Origin: CAYYYG01 sp964476135
GTDB taxonomy: Bacteria > Patescibacteriota > Microgenomatia > UBA1406 > GWC2-37-13
Direction of reading: 5' to 3'
DNA: 64,000 nt
NCBI GenBank assembly: GCA_964476135.1
Contig: CAYYYG010000002.1
Location: forward strand, 12,676 to 76,675
Each line of letters opens with the position of its first letter. Within the stretch, counting starts at the first letter, position 1. Below the pieces are notes generated by a model, which searched no databases, was not told the DNA's origin, and saw only the letters and a list, made by a program, of their open reading frames with translations. A program made the translations under genes and the position numbers. Positions 46,108 to 54,852 of this stretch are shown here, piece by piece.

Positions 46108-46848
46108 TTACTGAAGTTTGAGTACAGGTTTATCAAACCGCAAATCAAGCGATACATATTCCCGACCTTCGAACTTCAGTTTTGTAATAATCGTTTTAAT
46201 TTCGTACTTTTGGGCATCCGTACTCTTCTTCGTTGAAAATATGAACCTCTTATCACTAGAATTTAATACTATCATATCATTTCCGCCAATATCAACCGTA
46301 TCAACGGAAAGGCCTATGCTGGGCAAGTAGCTCGCAAGATCCATCGCTTTGATCAAATCGCTGTGCTCGATTGCGTCTCCCACCTGATCTTGATGATAGT
46401 TAAGTTTCTGATAATAATTGATTATAGGCAGGTTGAGGGAATTAGAATTTTTGACTTTTTTGACGATAACAGACTCTTCACTAAGGGCAAAATATCCTTC
46501 ATTGACTGTAAGAAGCGCGACAGATCGATATGGTACAGCTGCCACCTCAATAGTAGCAGGATATCTCTTTCTGACTGCTGCGGTTTTCACCAGCGGATTA
46601 GTTTTTATAATAAGTGATGCTAAATCCTCTTCAGAACTATAAATAGTACTACGGCCATAAAGCGTTTCCAAAAAGTACTTATTACCTCCATCTGCCGCTT
46701 CGGTGACTATTATGGTTTTTATCCTAAATTGACGATCAACAACGACATAGACAACCGCAACTATAATTCCAACAAATATTAGTATTAGGTAAATAAAGCC
46801 GCGCCTACTTATTTTTGTATATATTCTTGGTAAAACATCTTTTAGCAT
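46108..46848 (-). CDS. ftsQ: Cell division protein FtsQ/DivIB
   Basis: 246 residues. A basic cytosolic N-terminus, one membrane helix (about 18-38, FIYLILIFVGIIVAVVYVVV) and a POTRA-type domain (IKTIIVTEA to about 125, with TNPLVKTAAVRKRYPATIEV) are visible, followed by a beta domain. It lies directly after murG (TAATG overlap) and before ftsA. Sequence similarity of this family is low, so position adds much to the call. Confidence 0.88.
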   Translation of the reverse strand: MLKDVLPRIYTKISRRGFIYLILIFVGIIVAVVYVVVDRQFRIKTIIVTEAADGGNKYFLETLYGRSTIYSSEEDLASLIIKTNPLVKTAAVRKRYPATIEVAAVPYRSVALLTVNEGYFALSEESVIVKKVKNSNSLNLPIINYYQKLNYHQDQVGDAIEHSDLIKAMDLASYLPSIGLSVDTVDIGGNDMIVLNSSDKRFIFSTKKSTDAQKYEIKTIITKLKFEGREYVSLDLRFDKPVLKLQ

Positions 46849-47933
46849 TATTTATCAGAATAATAAGATTTCAAAATTATATTAACAGTGTCACGTTTAT
46901 AATATTCCTCGAGATTTTTAAAATTGTCATGATATGTATGTATGTTATCCATCATATGAAAAACTGAACTCAATAAATTCTCGTGTGAATCATCCTGACT
47001 AAACAGAATGCCCGACCCGGAATCCTGAAAAATCTCCGCATGCCTCTCCTGTTCACCATGAGCCGACCAGGGAAGCGGAATAAGAATGGCCGGCTTTTTC
47101 AAGGCTACCAATTCAAAAAAAGTATTGGCGCCTGAACGGCCTATTACCATATCTGATATTGAATAAACATATCCAATCTCTTCAGTATGGAAATGTTGTT
47201 TAATGAAATATCTCTGTTTAAGTTTTGCAGGTAGTGAATCGCGGAGCTTAGAAATTCGGCTGTAATCATCAAATTCCTCAACATTTCCAACCTGGTGTAT
47301 TATTATGTACTTCTCAAGAAGCTTACCAATTATCGACTCGATAAGCACATTCACGCTGTGAGATCCAAGAGAGCCGCCGGTTATATAAATGACAGGGCTG
47401 CTTTTATTAATCTGAAAAGGCTTATCTATAACATGAAAAATTTGATTTCGAATGGGGTTACCTGTGACCACTGTTTTTTCCTTTTTGAAATATTCTCTTG
47501 CTTCAGGAAATGCTAAAAATATTTCTGTTGCAAACTGCCCGACTAATTGATTGGCTATACCTGGTCTCACTGTCTGCTCATGCGCATAGACTGGGATTCT
47601 GAGGCACCAAGCCGCAAATGCGATCGGTAAACCGACATAACTTCCGAAAGTAAGAACTGCCTCGGGACGCTCATCTTTAATTATTCTGAAGGCTTTTATG
47701 AATCCTATGATTAGTTTTTTGATAGATTCCCCTATGCGTCCAGCCTGTAAATCTATAAATTTTATATTTCTCTTGTTAATTTCTTGAGCTTCAAAAGTGA
47801 GGTTTTTCTCGGAAGAATTGGCGAATTTTCGACCGACAAAAATAACATCTATCTTTTTATCGGTTGAGTTGATGATGGCGTCAATAACAGCTAAAGCGGG
47901 ACTAATATGGCCGCCCGTGATAAGAAGTTTCAT
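46848..47933 (-). CDS. murG: UDP-GlcNAc:lipid I N-acetylglucosaminyltransferase MurG
   Basis: Makes lipid II on the inner membrane face, 361 residues, GT28. LLITGGHISPALAVIDAI is the first glycine-rich loop (slightly changed from GGTGGH). Other signatures are GSYVGLPIAFAAWCLRIPV, AHEQTVRPGIANQLV, IYITGGSLGSHSVN, MVIGRSGANTFFELVALKKP and IPLPWSAHGEQERHAEIF. It has its own leaderless-type -10 inside the cluster. Confidence 0.97.
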   Translation of the reverse strand: MKLLITGGHISPALAVIDAIINSTDKKIDVIFVGRKFANSSEKNLTFEAQEINKRNIKFIDLQAGRIGESIKKLIIGFIKAFRIIKDERPEAVLTFGSYVGLPIAFAAWCLRIPVYAHEQTVRPGIANQLVGQFATEIFLAFPEAREYFKKEKTVVTGNPIRNQIFHVIDKPFQINKSSPVIYITGGSLGSHSVNVLIESIIGKLLEKYIIIHQVGNVEEFDDYSRISKLRDSLPAKLKQRYFIKQHFHTEEIGYVYSISDMVIGRSGANTFFELVALKKPAILIPLPWSAHGEQERHAEIFQDSGSGILFSQDDSHENLLSSVFHMMDNIHTYHDNFKNLEEYYKRDTVNIILKSYYSDK

Positions 47934-47939
47934 AAATTG

Positions 47940-47945
47940 ATTTTA
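47940..47945 (-). promoter_or_regulatory. Predicted -10 (TAAAAT) of murG, leaderless spacing
   Basis: Minus-strand TAAAAT ends 6 bases before the ATG at 47933, in the 17-base gap before the unknown membrane protein gene. It suggests an internal promoter for murG-ftsQAZ. Confidence 0.45.
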
Positions 47946-47950
47946 ACATA

Positions 47951-48715
47951 TCAATTTTCCAGTATTGCAGAAGCGCTCCTTACAGCGGAATTTCTTGAGA
48001 TCCGGTCAGCAACCCTTGGTTCATCTCCTACAGGCACATCACATTCATAGGTTGGAAATTCATCGATTAACTCATGTGTACATCTGATCGCACCATTCGC
48101 CTGTAGGATTTCGTCAGATACCTCATCAGGAACACGTTGCTGAAAGACTACCCGCACCCGTCCTGGCACATAATTTTTTGGAATAAACCACGTTGCCATG
48201 GTCCATATCAACCAGATAATCGTAATAGCCAAGGCAACATACCAGTATCTATTATCGATGACCGCAGACTTTGCCGGAAAATCAGATTTGACTCTTTTTA
48301 AAGTGCCATTTGGATCGTGGGACAGGTCGGCTAAGTAAAGCGACATATCATCGATATTTTTCTGATTTACCCCAAAATCTAAAAATTGACCCATCAGCGA
48401 TCTTGACTTTAAAAACACTTTATGCCGATCCTCTTCAAAAAAGAGTGTGAGATTAACCTCCTGCACTCCCCTTGGGACAATACCCCATTTACCGACTTGA
48501 AAAATATATATTGTTTTTTCTTGGGATGATTCTTTGTGCAAAAGCGACCAGCTATGCAAACGGGCGAAGTATGCGATATGTGAATCCAAGATGTCTGCAG
48601 GCAGCTTATCTGTTAGGGTTATCTCGACATCGCTTTGCTTACTGACTCCCATAATCTGCATCAGATAACCGACAGCAGGAAAAACCACCATAAGCACAAT
48701 AAGCGTTATTAACAT
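47951..48715 (-). CDS. Unknown membrane protein in the division cluster
   Basis: 254 residues, no family recognised with confidence. A first hydrophobic segment lies at about 2-22 and a second at about 160-182 (VALAITIIWLIWTMATWFIP). The region between them is about 135 residues and looks like a beta-rich domain. The C-terminal 65 residues (VRVVFQQRVPDEVSDEILQA, then IDEFPTYECDVPVGDEPRVA) resemble the ferredoxin-like fold of peptidase propeptides (I9 type); this is a weak match by pattern only. Its ATG lies one base after the ftsW stop and murG follows 17 bases later, so a role in division or lipid II handling is plausible. It does not look like FtsL, FtsB or FtsI. Confidence 0.7.
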   Translation of the reverse strand: MLITLIVLMVVFPAVGYLMQIMGVSKQSDVEITLTDKLPADILDSHIAYFARLHSWSLLHKESSQEKTIYIFQVGKWGIVPRGVQEVNLTLFFEEDRHKVFLKSRSLMGQFLDFGVNQKNIDDMSLYLADLSHDPNGTLKRVKSDFPAKSAVIDNRYWYVALAITIIWLIWTMATWFIPKNYVPGRVRVVFQQRVPDEVSDEILQANGAIRCTHELIDEFPTYECDVPVGDEPRVADRISRNSAVRSASAILEN

Positions 48716-48716
48716 A

Positions 48717-49826
48717 TTATTTTTTTATTTGACGAGCGATGTTTATTGCGATTCCCGCCATCATAAATGATGTTAACATATGTGAGCCTCCATATGAAAT
48801 GAAAGATAATGGCACGCCGGTAAGCGGCAACAAATTGACCATTCCGGACAAATTTACGACCATTTGGATGGCAAAAAAAGCAAATATACCACCTGCCAAG
48901 AGCTGTCCAAATCGATCTTGGGTGTCGCGGGCTACTTTATATATTGTATAAAGAAAGAAAAAGAGGGCAAACAGTAATAAAACCGACCCGACATATCCTA
49001 TTTCCTCGCCTATAATCGCAAAAATCGAGTCCGTGTGCGCCTCCGGTAAAAAAAGATACTTCTGCCTGGAAGCGCCGAATCCACGTCCAAATATGCCACC
49101 TGAAGATAACGATATTAAAATTTGACTTATATGATATGTTATTCCAAGAGGATCCAGATCCGGATCAAAAAAAGCCATTATTCTTCTGAATCTATATGGC
49201 GATGTTTTCGCCAAGAAATAAAATCCACCGAATGCAGCCGGCAGAAAAAAAAGTAAAAAATGAAGGTCGTAACCGGCCAAAAAATATATGGAAATACCTA
49301 CCGAAAAAATAATAATTGCCGTACCCATGTCTGGCTGCAGGACAATAAGCCCCATCAGTAAACCCATCAGTAGTACGAATGAAAAAAACCGCTTTTTTTC
49401 CGGTTTGAGAAACCATGATGAAAGGTAAATCACGGTTGCAACTTTGGCAAATTCAGTAGGCTGAAGCCGAAAAAAACCCAAATCAATCCAACGACGCGCT
49501 CCGCCAGCACTGTGTCCGAAGCCGGGCAACAGTACAATAAACAATAGTCCGATGGCGACCGACATCAGGATTATGGATAAAGAATACAGTTTACGATAGT
49601 TGAAAAAAGAAAAAAAAATCATGGCGCAAATTCCAACAAACAGCCAAACTGTTTGCCTTTTCAAATACATAAAACTGTCACCCGACTCGGTAAAACTCCT
49701 GACCGATGACGCTTCAAAAACAAAAAATAAACCAAACACCGAAATAAGAATCGGCATGAATACCAGCCAGCGGTATCTGCCGGAAGATTTTATTTGAAGT
49801 TGTTTTGTTTTTCTGGGTCTCATCAT
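48717..49826 (-). CDS. ftsW: Peptidoglycan glycosyltransferase FtsW (SEDS)
   Basis: 369 residues from the ATG at 49826, whose ATGA overlaps the murD stop. A TTG eight codons upstream lies inside murD and is not favoured. About ten membrane helices are visible. SEDS signatures: ARRWIDLGFFRLQPTEFAKV, LQPDMGTAIIIFSVG, YLFLPEAHTDSIFAIIGEEI with the catalytic Asp, and GVPLSFISYGGSHMLTSFMM. Placement between murD and murG identifies it as the divisome copy, the elongation copy being the rodA gene. Confidence 0.95.
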   Translation of the reverse strand: MMRPRKTKQLQIKSSGRYRWLVFMPILISVFGLFFVFEASSVRSFTESGDSFMYLKRQTVWLFVGICAMIFFSFFNYRKLYSLSIILMSVAIGLLFIVLLPGFGHSAGGARRWIDLGFFRLQPTEFAKVATVIYLSSWFLKPEKKRFFSFVLLMGLLMGLIVLQPDMGTAIIIFSVGISIYFLAGYDLHFLLFFLPAAFGGFYFLAKTSPYRFRRIMAFFDPDLDPLGITYHISQILISLSSGGIFGRGFGASRQKYLFLPEAHTDSIFAIIGEEIGYVGSVLLLFALFFFLYTIYKVARDTQDRFGQLLAGGIFAFFAIQMVVNLSGMVNLLPLTGVPLSFISYGGSHMLTSFMMAGIAINIARQIKK

Positions 49827-51067
49827 TTCTCGGATAACTTCTGAACCCAATATTTAAACTGGTCACCCTTTTCTTCAAAGTTTTTCCACAAACTGTAACT
49901 TGGAGAGGCACAAGACAGAAGACATACCGAACCCTGGACACCGTTTTCGAAGGCAGCTTTCACGGCCGATTCCATCGTGACACACCTAATTATTTTTGGT
50001 TTATAAACTAGATCTTTTAGTTTATTCAGTGCTTCCAATATTGCTTGGCCGGAATCGGGAAAAAGCACAATTACGGAAATTTTTTTTTCAGCAAGTACCT
50101 TTGCCAATTGTTCAAAACGGTATCCTCGATCCTGACCACCCAAAAAAATTACACTAATATTATCGAGTGATTTTATCGCTTCGATCGTGGACTCGGGCGT
50201 TGTCGATATAGCATCATCATAGAATTTTATCCCAGAGTAATCGCCGATGTATTCAAGCCGATGCGGCAGTGGTTTAAAACTAGAAAGAGATTGTAATATG
50301 TCATTTTCTGATACATCAAGCAGTCTTGCGACTGTTGCTGCTCCGCGGACATTCTGGAGGTTATGATCTCCTATCAGCGAGACCGACGATGAGGTAATTT
50401 TTGGCCAAGCATCGAAAGGTACAGGCACAGCGTGTGTTTGCCTTGTCCACTGCTCAAGCAGTTCAAATTTCTGATTGTAGACATAATAATTGCTTGGCTT
50501 TGAATATTTAATAATATTGAGCTTTGCCGCATAATAATTTTCCAAACCGCCATGGAAAGTCATATGTTCAGGGAAAATACTCGTCACTACACTTATATCT
50601 GGAGAGTATTTCAGGTCGCACAATTGGTAACTTGACAGTTCGCAAACATAAATATCATTGTTTTGGTCATTATCAATTAATGCCGAGAGCATCGGATAAC
50701 CGATATTTCCGACCAGTTTCGTCTTTCTGCCGGAATGGTTAAGTATATGGCTTATAAGCGAGGCAGTCGTGCTTTTGCCTTTTGATCCGGTCACTCCAAT
50801 GATTGTTTTATTACCTACAACTGCGGAAAAAAACAAATTGGTAGCCGTAGTTGTCGGGATGGTAATTTTATCTGGCCTGACTCCTGGGGATCTTATAGCA
50901 ATGTCGAATTTATTTTGGAACTTAAGGTAATCGTCGCCGTCGTTTTGGTCAGTGACTGTAATATCAGGATTATCTATTTTTACACGAAGATATTTTTCGA
51001 CAGAGAGTCCTTCTCGACCATATCCGACTATAAGAATTTTTTTTCCTTTTAGCTTCTCGATTTGCAT
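49823..51067 (-). CDS. murD: MurD-family ligase, probably MurD2 type adding L-glutamate
   Basis: Adds glutamate to UDP-MurNAc-L-Ala, 414 residues. The ATP loop is VTGSKGKST (about 92-100), the conserved lysine of YYAAKLNI is Lys182, and KPLPHRLEYIG is present. Two glutamate-pocket motifs differ from ordinary MurD. The DSKATN motif is DAISTT (about 285-290), so the Lys is Ile. The GGxxK motif is GGQDRG (about 310-315), so the Lys is Arg. These changes match what I recall of MurD2 enzymes, which use L-Glu. A murL gene lies directly upstream, 7 bases away. The L-Glu assignment is inference; the ligase family is certain. Confidence 0.9.
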   Translation of the reverse strand: MQIEKLKGKKILIVGYGREGLSVEKYLRVKIDNPDITVTDQNDGDDYLKFQNKFDIAIRSPGVRPDKITIPTTTATNLFFSAVVGNKTIIGVTGSKGKSTTASLISHILNHSGRKTKLVGNIGYPMLSALIDNDQNNDIYVCELSSYQLCDLKYSPDISVVTSIFPEHMTFHGGLENYYAAKLNIIKYSKPSNYYVYNQKFELLEQWTRQTHAVPVPFDAWPKITSSSVSLIGDHNLQNVRGAATVARLLDVSENDILQSLSSFKPLPHRLEYIGDYSGIKFYDDAISTTPESTIEAIKSLDNISVIFLGGQDRGYRFEQLAKVLAEKKISVIVLFPDSGQAILEALNKLKDLVYKPKIIRCVTMESAVKAAFENGVQGSVCLLSCASPSYSLWKNFEEKGDQFKYWVQKLSEK

Positions 51068-51074
51068 ACAGTAA

Positions 51075-52403
51075 TCAAATTAAAGGTTTAATCGGCAGCG
51101 GATTCATGATTGTTTTTTCGAGTGCAGCAAAGTCTGGGTTGCCGGATAAAATTTCCTTCTTAAAAATTTCCATAGCGGGAGTCCCTGCATATCCGCCATT
51201 ATTATATGCTCGAAACATCGCAACCTTAACCTCATCAGGTGTACCTACACAGTCAAACGGCTTTACGCCTTCAATTCCAAGTAACTGTCGAAAGATGCCG
51301 CTCATTTTTGTATCCGCATACATATCGCCACCGAATATTTTTATAATTTTTTCCTTAGATAAAAAAGCTGCCATACAAATAAATACGAACGCACATTTGG
51401 CGCACTTAAGACACCATTTTCTTTCTGATCTCCCACCTCGAACGGACACACTATTACAGCTTGAAAAAACATTAAAATACTGTGGGTATTGAGTAAACAT
51501 CTCAACTATTTTCAACTCCGAGTATTGACGCAGAATTGATCCATATCTAATCGTGGGAGTCATGAATTCTTTGGAATAGTCACGGAACATCTGCTCAAAT
51601 TCCGACGATTTACTCCATTGATGATTAATCTCCTCACCCAGGAATTTCAGATTGCCGTAATCCGCACTGCGTTCATTACCTGTAAAAACATAAGAATATC
51701 CGTAGAGAGCTCCAATTAGCACTCCAAGAAAGGCGTATAAGGCAGATACAGGAACATGCCCTCCCATCGCCCGTCCTTGCTTTTCCAAAGAAATAAGCTG
51801 CGGATCGATTACTCTCTCAACTCTAATATAATCTATACCCGCAATACGTGCGATCTCCTCCTCCGCTCCATGCCTACCATCGGTTGACACAAAAAATCCC
51901 ATGACTTCAATTTTTTTTTGTTTAAGAATCTCAATTGCAAGCGCCGAATCCTTCCCGCCGCCTATACCTATAAGTGCACGTTTTTTTATACCGGAAAAAT
52001 TTTTTCCGCTGAAACCCGATTTGAGAGCAACTGATGGAAATATCCTTAAATTACGGAAATCAACTGAGTTTTTATAAAAAAATTCACCGAGTCCTTTTCT
52101 ATACAACGTATCCCAAAAATTTGCTTGCTTCGGGTTAAGTTCATAGTTGTCTATGCGAATATTTCTTAAACAGTGCATTTTCCAATAACTGACACCTAGT
52201 ACTAGGTGCAGATTGAGAAGCAATATTTCAAAAAGCTCCCCGTCGATAGTTCTTCCTTTTTCAAACTCACGGGGTAAAAATAATTTTTCCTTAAAAAACA
52301 TCCGCTCGCCGTTCACAGACACAGCATATTCAAATATCATGGTTCTTGAAGGACCATGGTAAGAAAAACCCGAAAAATTAAATGTATTTTCAGAAGCCAT
52401 CAT
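51075..52403 (-). CDS. murL: MurL-like UDP-MurNAc-L-Ala-L-Glu epimerase
   Basis: 442 residues. In Xanthomonas, MurL epimerises the terminal L-Glu of UDP-MurNAc-L-Ala-L-Glu to D-Glu with ATP and Mg2+. Family motifs recognised here: LGVSYWK (69-75), GLGEFFYKNSVD (104-115), the ATP-binding GIGGGKDSAL (146-155), GNERSADYGN (242-251), NHQWSKSSEFEQMF (260-273), FSSCN (313-317) and WCLKCAKCAFVF (330-341). Length fits the family (about 450). It lies between mraY (12 bases) and a MurD2-like murD. Two tandem ATGs occur; a TATACT box is 7 bases before the second (52400), so the second may be the true start. Assignment rests on remembered motifs, not on an alignment. Confidence 0.85.
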   Translation of the reverse strand: MMASENTFNFSGFSYHGPSRTMIFEYAVSVNGERMFFKEKLFLPREFEKGRTIDGELFEILLLNLHLVLGVSYWKMHCLRNIRIDNYELNPKQANFWDTLYRKGLGEFFYKNSVDFRNLRIFPSVALKSGFSGKNFSGIKKRALIGIGGGKDSALAIEILKQKKIEVMGFFVSTDGRHGAEEEIARIAGIDYIRVERVIDPQLISLEKQGRAMGGHVPVSALYAFLGVLIGALYGYSYVFTGNERSADYGNLKFLGEEINHQWSKSSEFEQMFRDYSKEFMTPTIRYGSILRQYSELKIVEMFTQYPQYFNVFSSCNSVSVRGGRSERKWCLKCAKCAFVFICMAAFLSKEKIIKIFGGDMYADTKMSGIFRQLLGIEGVKPFDCVGTPDEVKVAMFRAYNNGGYAGTPAMEIFKKEILSGNPDFAALEKTIMNPLPIKPLI

Positions 52404-52407
52404 CGAT

Positions 52408-52413
52408 AGTATA
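52408..52413 (-). promoter_or_regulatory. Predicted -10 (TATACT) of murL-murD
   Basis: Minus-strand TATACT, 4 bases before the first ATG and 7 before the second tandem ATG. Leaderless initiation would favour the second. Confidence 0.45.
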
Positions 52414-52415
52414 AC

Positions 52416-53453
52416 TTATTTCAGCAAAGCGATTGCCAATCCGATCACTCCAAAAACTATGGATAGTATCCAGAACCTCATCACTATTTTGGGCTCCTGC
52501 CATCCTTTCATCTGCAGTAGTAAATGAAGTGGAGCTACCGGAAACAATTTTTTCTTGAAATACCTCTTGCTTAAAAGTTGGAGTAAAGAACTCGCAATCT
52601 CGATTACAAAAATCCCGCCTATTATGATAAGTGAAAACGGTTTACCAAGTATTAAGCCTATAACGGCAAAAGTCGCTCCGAAAGACAAAGCCCCCGTATC
52701 ACCCAAAAAAATACGCGATGGGTATATATTAAAATATAAAAATGCCATTATACCTCCGATCCAAATTGCAATAAAAAGCGCCATGGGCACATCGAGTATC
52801 GAATGAGCCACTACCCAAAAGGTAAGTAGGGCAAAAAGCAGCACACCTGAGGATAAACCATCGAGTCCGTCGGTAATATTTACCGCATTGGCGAATGCGA
52901 CTATGACAAAAGTAGAAAAGAAAACATACAAAAAAGACACTTGAAAAAGCCCGTAAAAAGGAATATTAATAAAATCAATATTAAGATCAAAATAAAGCCA
53001 GATCGAAATTATGAACGCAAGTATCAATTCTATGATAAGTTTGTGCCTCAACCTTAAGCCGAAAAATTTTTTTTCCTTCCAGAAAAAAATTTTATTTAAA
53101 TCGTCATATGCTCCCAGAAAAGCGAAACTTATGAATGTAAATAGTATTATCTTTATTTCTGCAATAATGGAGGGGTAATTTGACGTGATGGAACGATTAA
53201 ATATTACAAACAAGAATAGGAAATAAACAAATAAAAATGTTGTCAGCGCTACTATGAGGATTCCTCCACCTACAGGAGTGCCTTTTTTGTGCTTATGAAA
53301 CATATCAAAAATAGGAGTAGGCATATTAAACGCATCCAGAGTTTTCTGGAATGGCCGCTGAAGCTTCATTTTGTAAAGAAAATTTATGAAGGGCACGATC
53401 AAGGCAAAGTGGATGACAAACGAAATTATCGTAGCAAATAAATATATAGACAT
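52416..53453 (-). CDS. mraY: Phospho-MurNAc-pentapeptide transferase MraY, with altered His motif
   Basis: Forms lipid I from UDP-MurNAc-pentapeptide and undecaprenyl phosphate, 345 residues from the ATG at 53453, about ten membrane helices. GAYDDLNKIFFWKEK carries the metal-site aspartates, NAVNITDGLDGLSSG and FLGDTGALSFGATF are canonical. The HHH loop normally reads APIHHHFELKGW; here it is APLHLLLQMKGW, with only one His left. KIVMRFWIL afterwards still matches MraY rather than WecA. An in-frame extension upstream overlaps dgkA and is rejected. The ATG follows the dgkA stop by 2 bases. Confidence 0.92.
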   Translation of the reverse strand: MSIYLFATIISFVIHFALIVPFINFLYKMKLQRPFQKTLDAFNMPTPIFDMFHKHKKGTPVGGGILIVALTTFLFVYFLFLFVIFNRSITSNYPSIIAEIKIILFTFISFAFLGAYDDLNKIFFWKEKKFFGLRLRHKLIIELILAFIISIWLYFDLNIDFINIPFYGLFQVSFLYVFFSTFVIVAFANAVNITDGLDGLSSGVLLFALLTFWVVAHSILDVPMALFIAIWIGGIMAFLYFNIYPSRIFLGDTGALSFGATFAVIGLILGKPFSLIIIGGIFVIEIASSLLQLLSKRYFKKKLFPVAPLHLLLQMKGWQEPKIVMRFWILSIVFGVIGLAIALLK

Positions 53454-53455
53454 AT

Positions 53456-53821
53456 TTAAGGCATCGCTAAGCTTAATAGCTTTGGAACGAAAATGATAAT
53501 GGCGATAGTCAGCGATCCGACCGAAAACAATAGCATTGCACCAGCAGCGACATCTTTGGCAACCTTCAGATCCTGCCTCCATTTTGTATCGATGGCATCT
53601 GTAGCTTCTTCTATTGAGGTGTTTATCATTTCGATTGCCAGTCCAAAAAAAACTAATAACATTATTATTAAAAATTCAAAATAACTTATACCAAGGATTA
53701 CACTTAAAAAAACAGCCATTACTGACAATACCAGATGTATCCGAAAGTGCCTTTCGGTTTTAATTACCCAGGAAAGACCCTCGAGTGCATTCTTGAATGA
53801 AGCGGCGTGATGGCGTATCAT
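53456..53821 (-). CDS. dgkA: DgkA-family kinase, probably undecaprenol kinase
   Basis: 121 residues, three membrane helices. The family signature EMINTSIEEATDAID is followed by KVAKDVAAGAMLLFS, both complete. In Gram-positive bacteria such proteins phosphorylate undecaprenol. Its place directly before mraY, which needs undecaprenyl phosphate, supports that substrate over diacylglycerol. A TAAAAT box lies 8 bases before the ATG. Confidence 0.93.
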   Translation of the reverse strand: MIRHHAASFKNALEGLSWVIKTERHFRIHLVLSVMAVFLSVILGISYFEFLIIMLLVFFGLAIEMINTSIEEATDAIDTKWRQDLKVAKDVAAGAMLLFSVGSLTIAIIIFVPKLLSLAMP

Positions 53822-53829
53822 ATGTTTTC

Positions 53830-53835
53830 ATTTTA
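53830..53835 (-). promoter_or_regulatory. Predicted -10 (TAAAAT) of dgkA-mraY, leaderless spacing
   Basis: Minus-strand TAAAAT ends 8 bases before the ATG at 53821. Confidence 0.45.
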
Positions 53836-53864
53836 CTACCTGCTTTCCACAAAAACATGAGAAT

Positions 53865-54845
53865 TCACACTTTTCCAAACACCCGATTGACTAATATTTC
53901 TGCCACCTTAGGAGAATCGTGCCTTAGAATACTTCTTGTCAGTTCGTCCGCGGATGATTTTTGAACCTGTGTACGGTCAACGAGATCTTCGCGGATTACA
54001 GTACCAAGATATTTTTTATTATCCAGATCATCTTCCACGCTATGTTCTCCATGTGAACTATACCATGAAGTGATATTCTCGGGGATTTTCCCATTGTTTA
54101 TGAGTACTACATCTGGCAAACGGCCTAAATAGTGACCAATATCCTCTATATGATCCATGGCGCTGTAATCCGTTGTCTGCCCACTTTTTGTCACCATGTT
54201 CATGATGTATACGATTGTCGCTTTACTGTCGCGGATCTTGGATCTTAAATCATCCACGATCAATACAGGAACTATACTTGTATACAAGTCTCCCGGACCA
54301 ACGATTATATAATCAGACTCCTCGATTCTGTTTACCGCCTTTGGATTAGGCTCGACGAGAGGTTCAAGAAATGCTTTAACTATCCTGCTTTTTTCGTTAT
54401 TACCTTCATCGATATGGGTTTCACCTTTAATAACTTTTCCGGATTCATAACGCACGCAAAGATCTGCCTTTCCGAATGTCACCGGCATCACATGGCCTTT
54501 GGTTTTCAGAACGTAACTGACAGTTTCAATCGCCTCGTCATAATTTTTTGAGACTTTTTCAAGAGCAGATATAAGTATATTGCCGAAATTATGTCCTTTA
54601 AGATCACCGTTCTCGAACCGGTATAAAAATAGTTCCCGCCAAAGCCCAGTCGCTTCGGAAAGCGCTACAAGACATTGCCGCAAATCTCCCGGTGGCAACA
54701 CTCCAAGCTGATCGCGTAGCCTACCTGTTGAGCCGCCGGAATCCATCATCGTGACAATAGCCGCCAGATCAAGATTATAAGATTTAAGACCTGATAGAAC
54801 CACGAATGTACCGGTACCTCCTCCGATAACAGTGATTTTTTTCAT
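53865..54845 (-). CDS. yvcK: YvcK/CofD-like protein (gluconeogenesis factor family)
   Basis: 326 residues. The glycine-rich N-terminus KKITVIGGGTGTFVVLSGLK and the MMDSGGSTGRLRDQLGVLPP segment are diagnostic, as is YIIVGPGDLYTSIVPVLIV. In Bacillus, YvcK binds UDP-sugars and affects cell shape and wall synthesis. Presence between murA and dgkA fits that role better than carbon metabolism. It has a perfect TATAAT at 7 bases from the ATG. Confidence 0.95.
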   Translation of the reverse strand: MKKITVIGGGTGTFVVLSGLKSYNLDLAAIVTMMDSGGSTGRLRDQLGVLPPGDLRQCLVALSEATGLWRELFLYRFENGDLKGHNFGNILISALEKVSKNYDEAIETVSYVLKTKGHVMPVTFGKADLCVRYESGKVIKGETHIDEGNNEKSRIVKAFLEPLVEPNPKAVNRIEESDYIIVGPGDLYTSIVPVLIVDDLRSKIRDSKATIVYIMNMVTKSGQTTDYSAMDHIEDIGHYLGRLPDVVLINNGKIPENITSWYSSHGEHSVEDDLDNKKYLGTVIREDLVDRTQVQKSSADELTRSILRHDSPKVAEILVNRVFGKV

Positions 54846-54852
54846 AAAATGT

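Noticed and set aside
49827..49850. TTG start for FtsW
   Set aside because: The ATG at 49826 overlaps the murD stop in the ATGA arrangement common in this cluster.
53454..53582. N-terminal extension of MraY
   Set aside because: It lies inside dgkA, and MraY similarity starts at the ATG at 53453.
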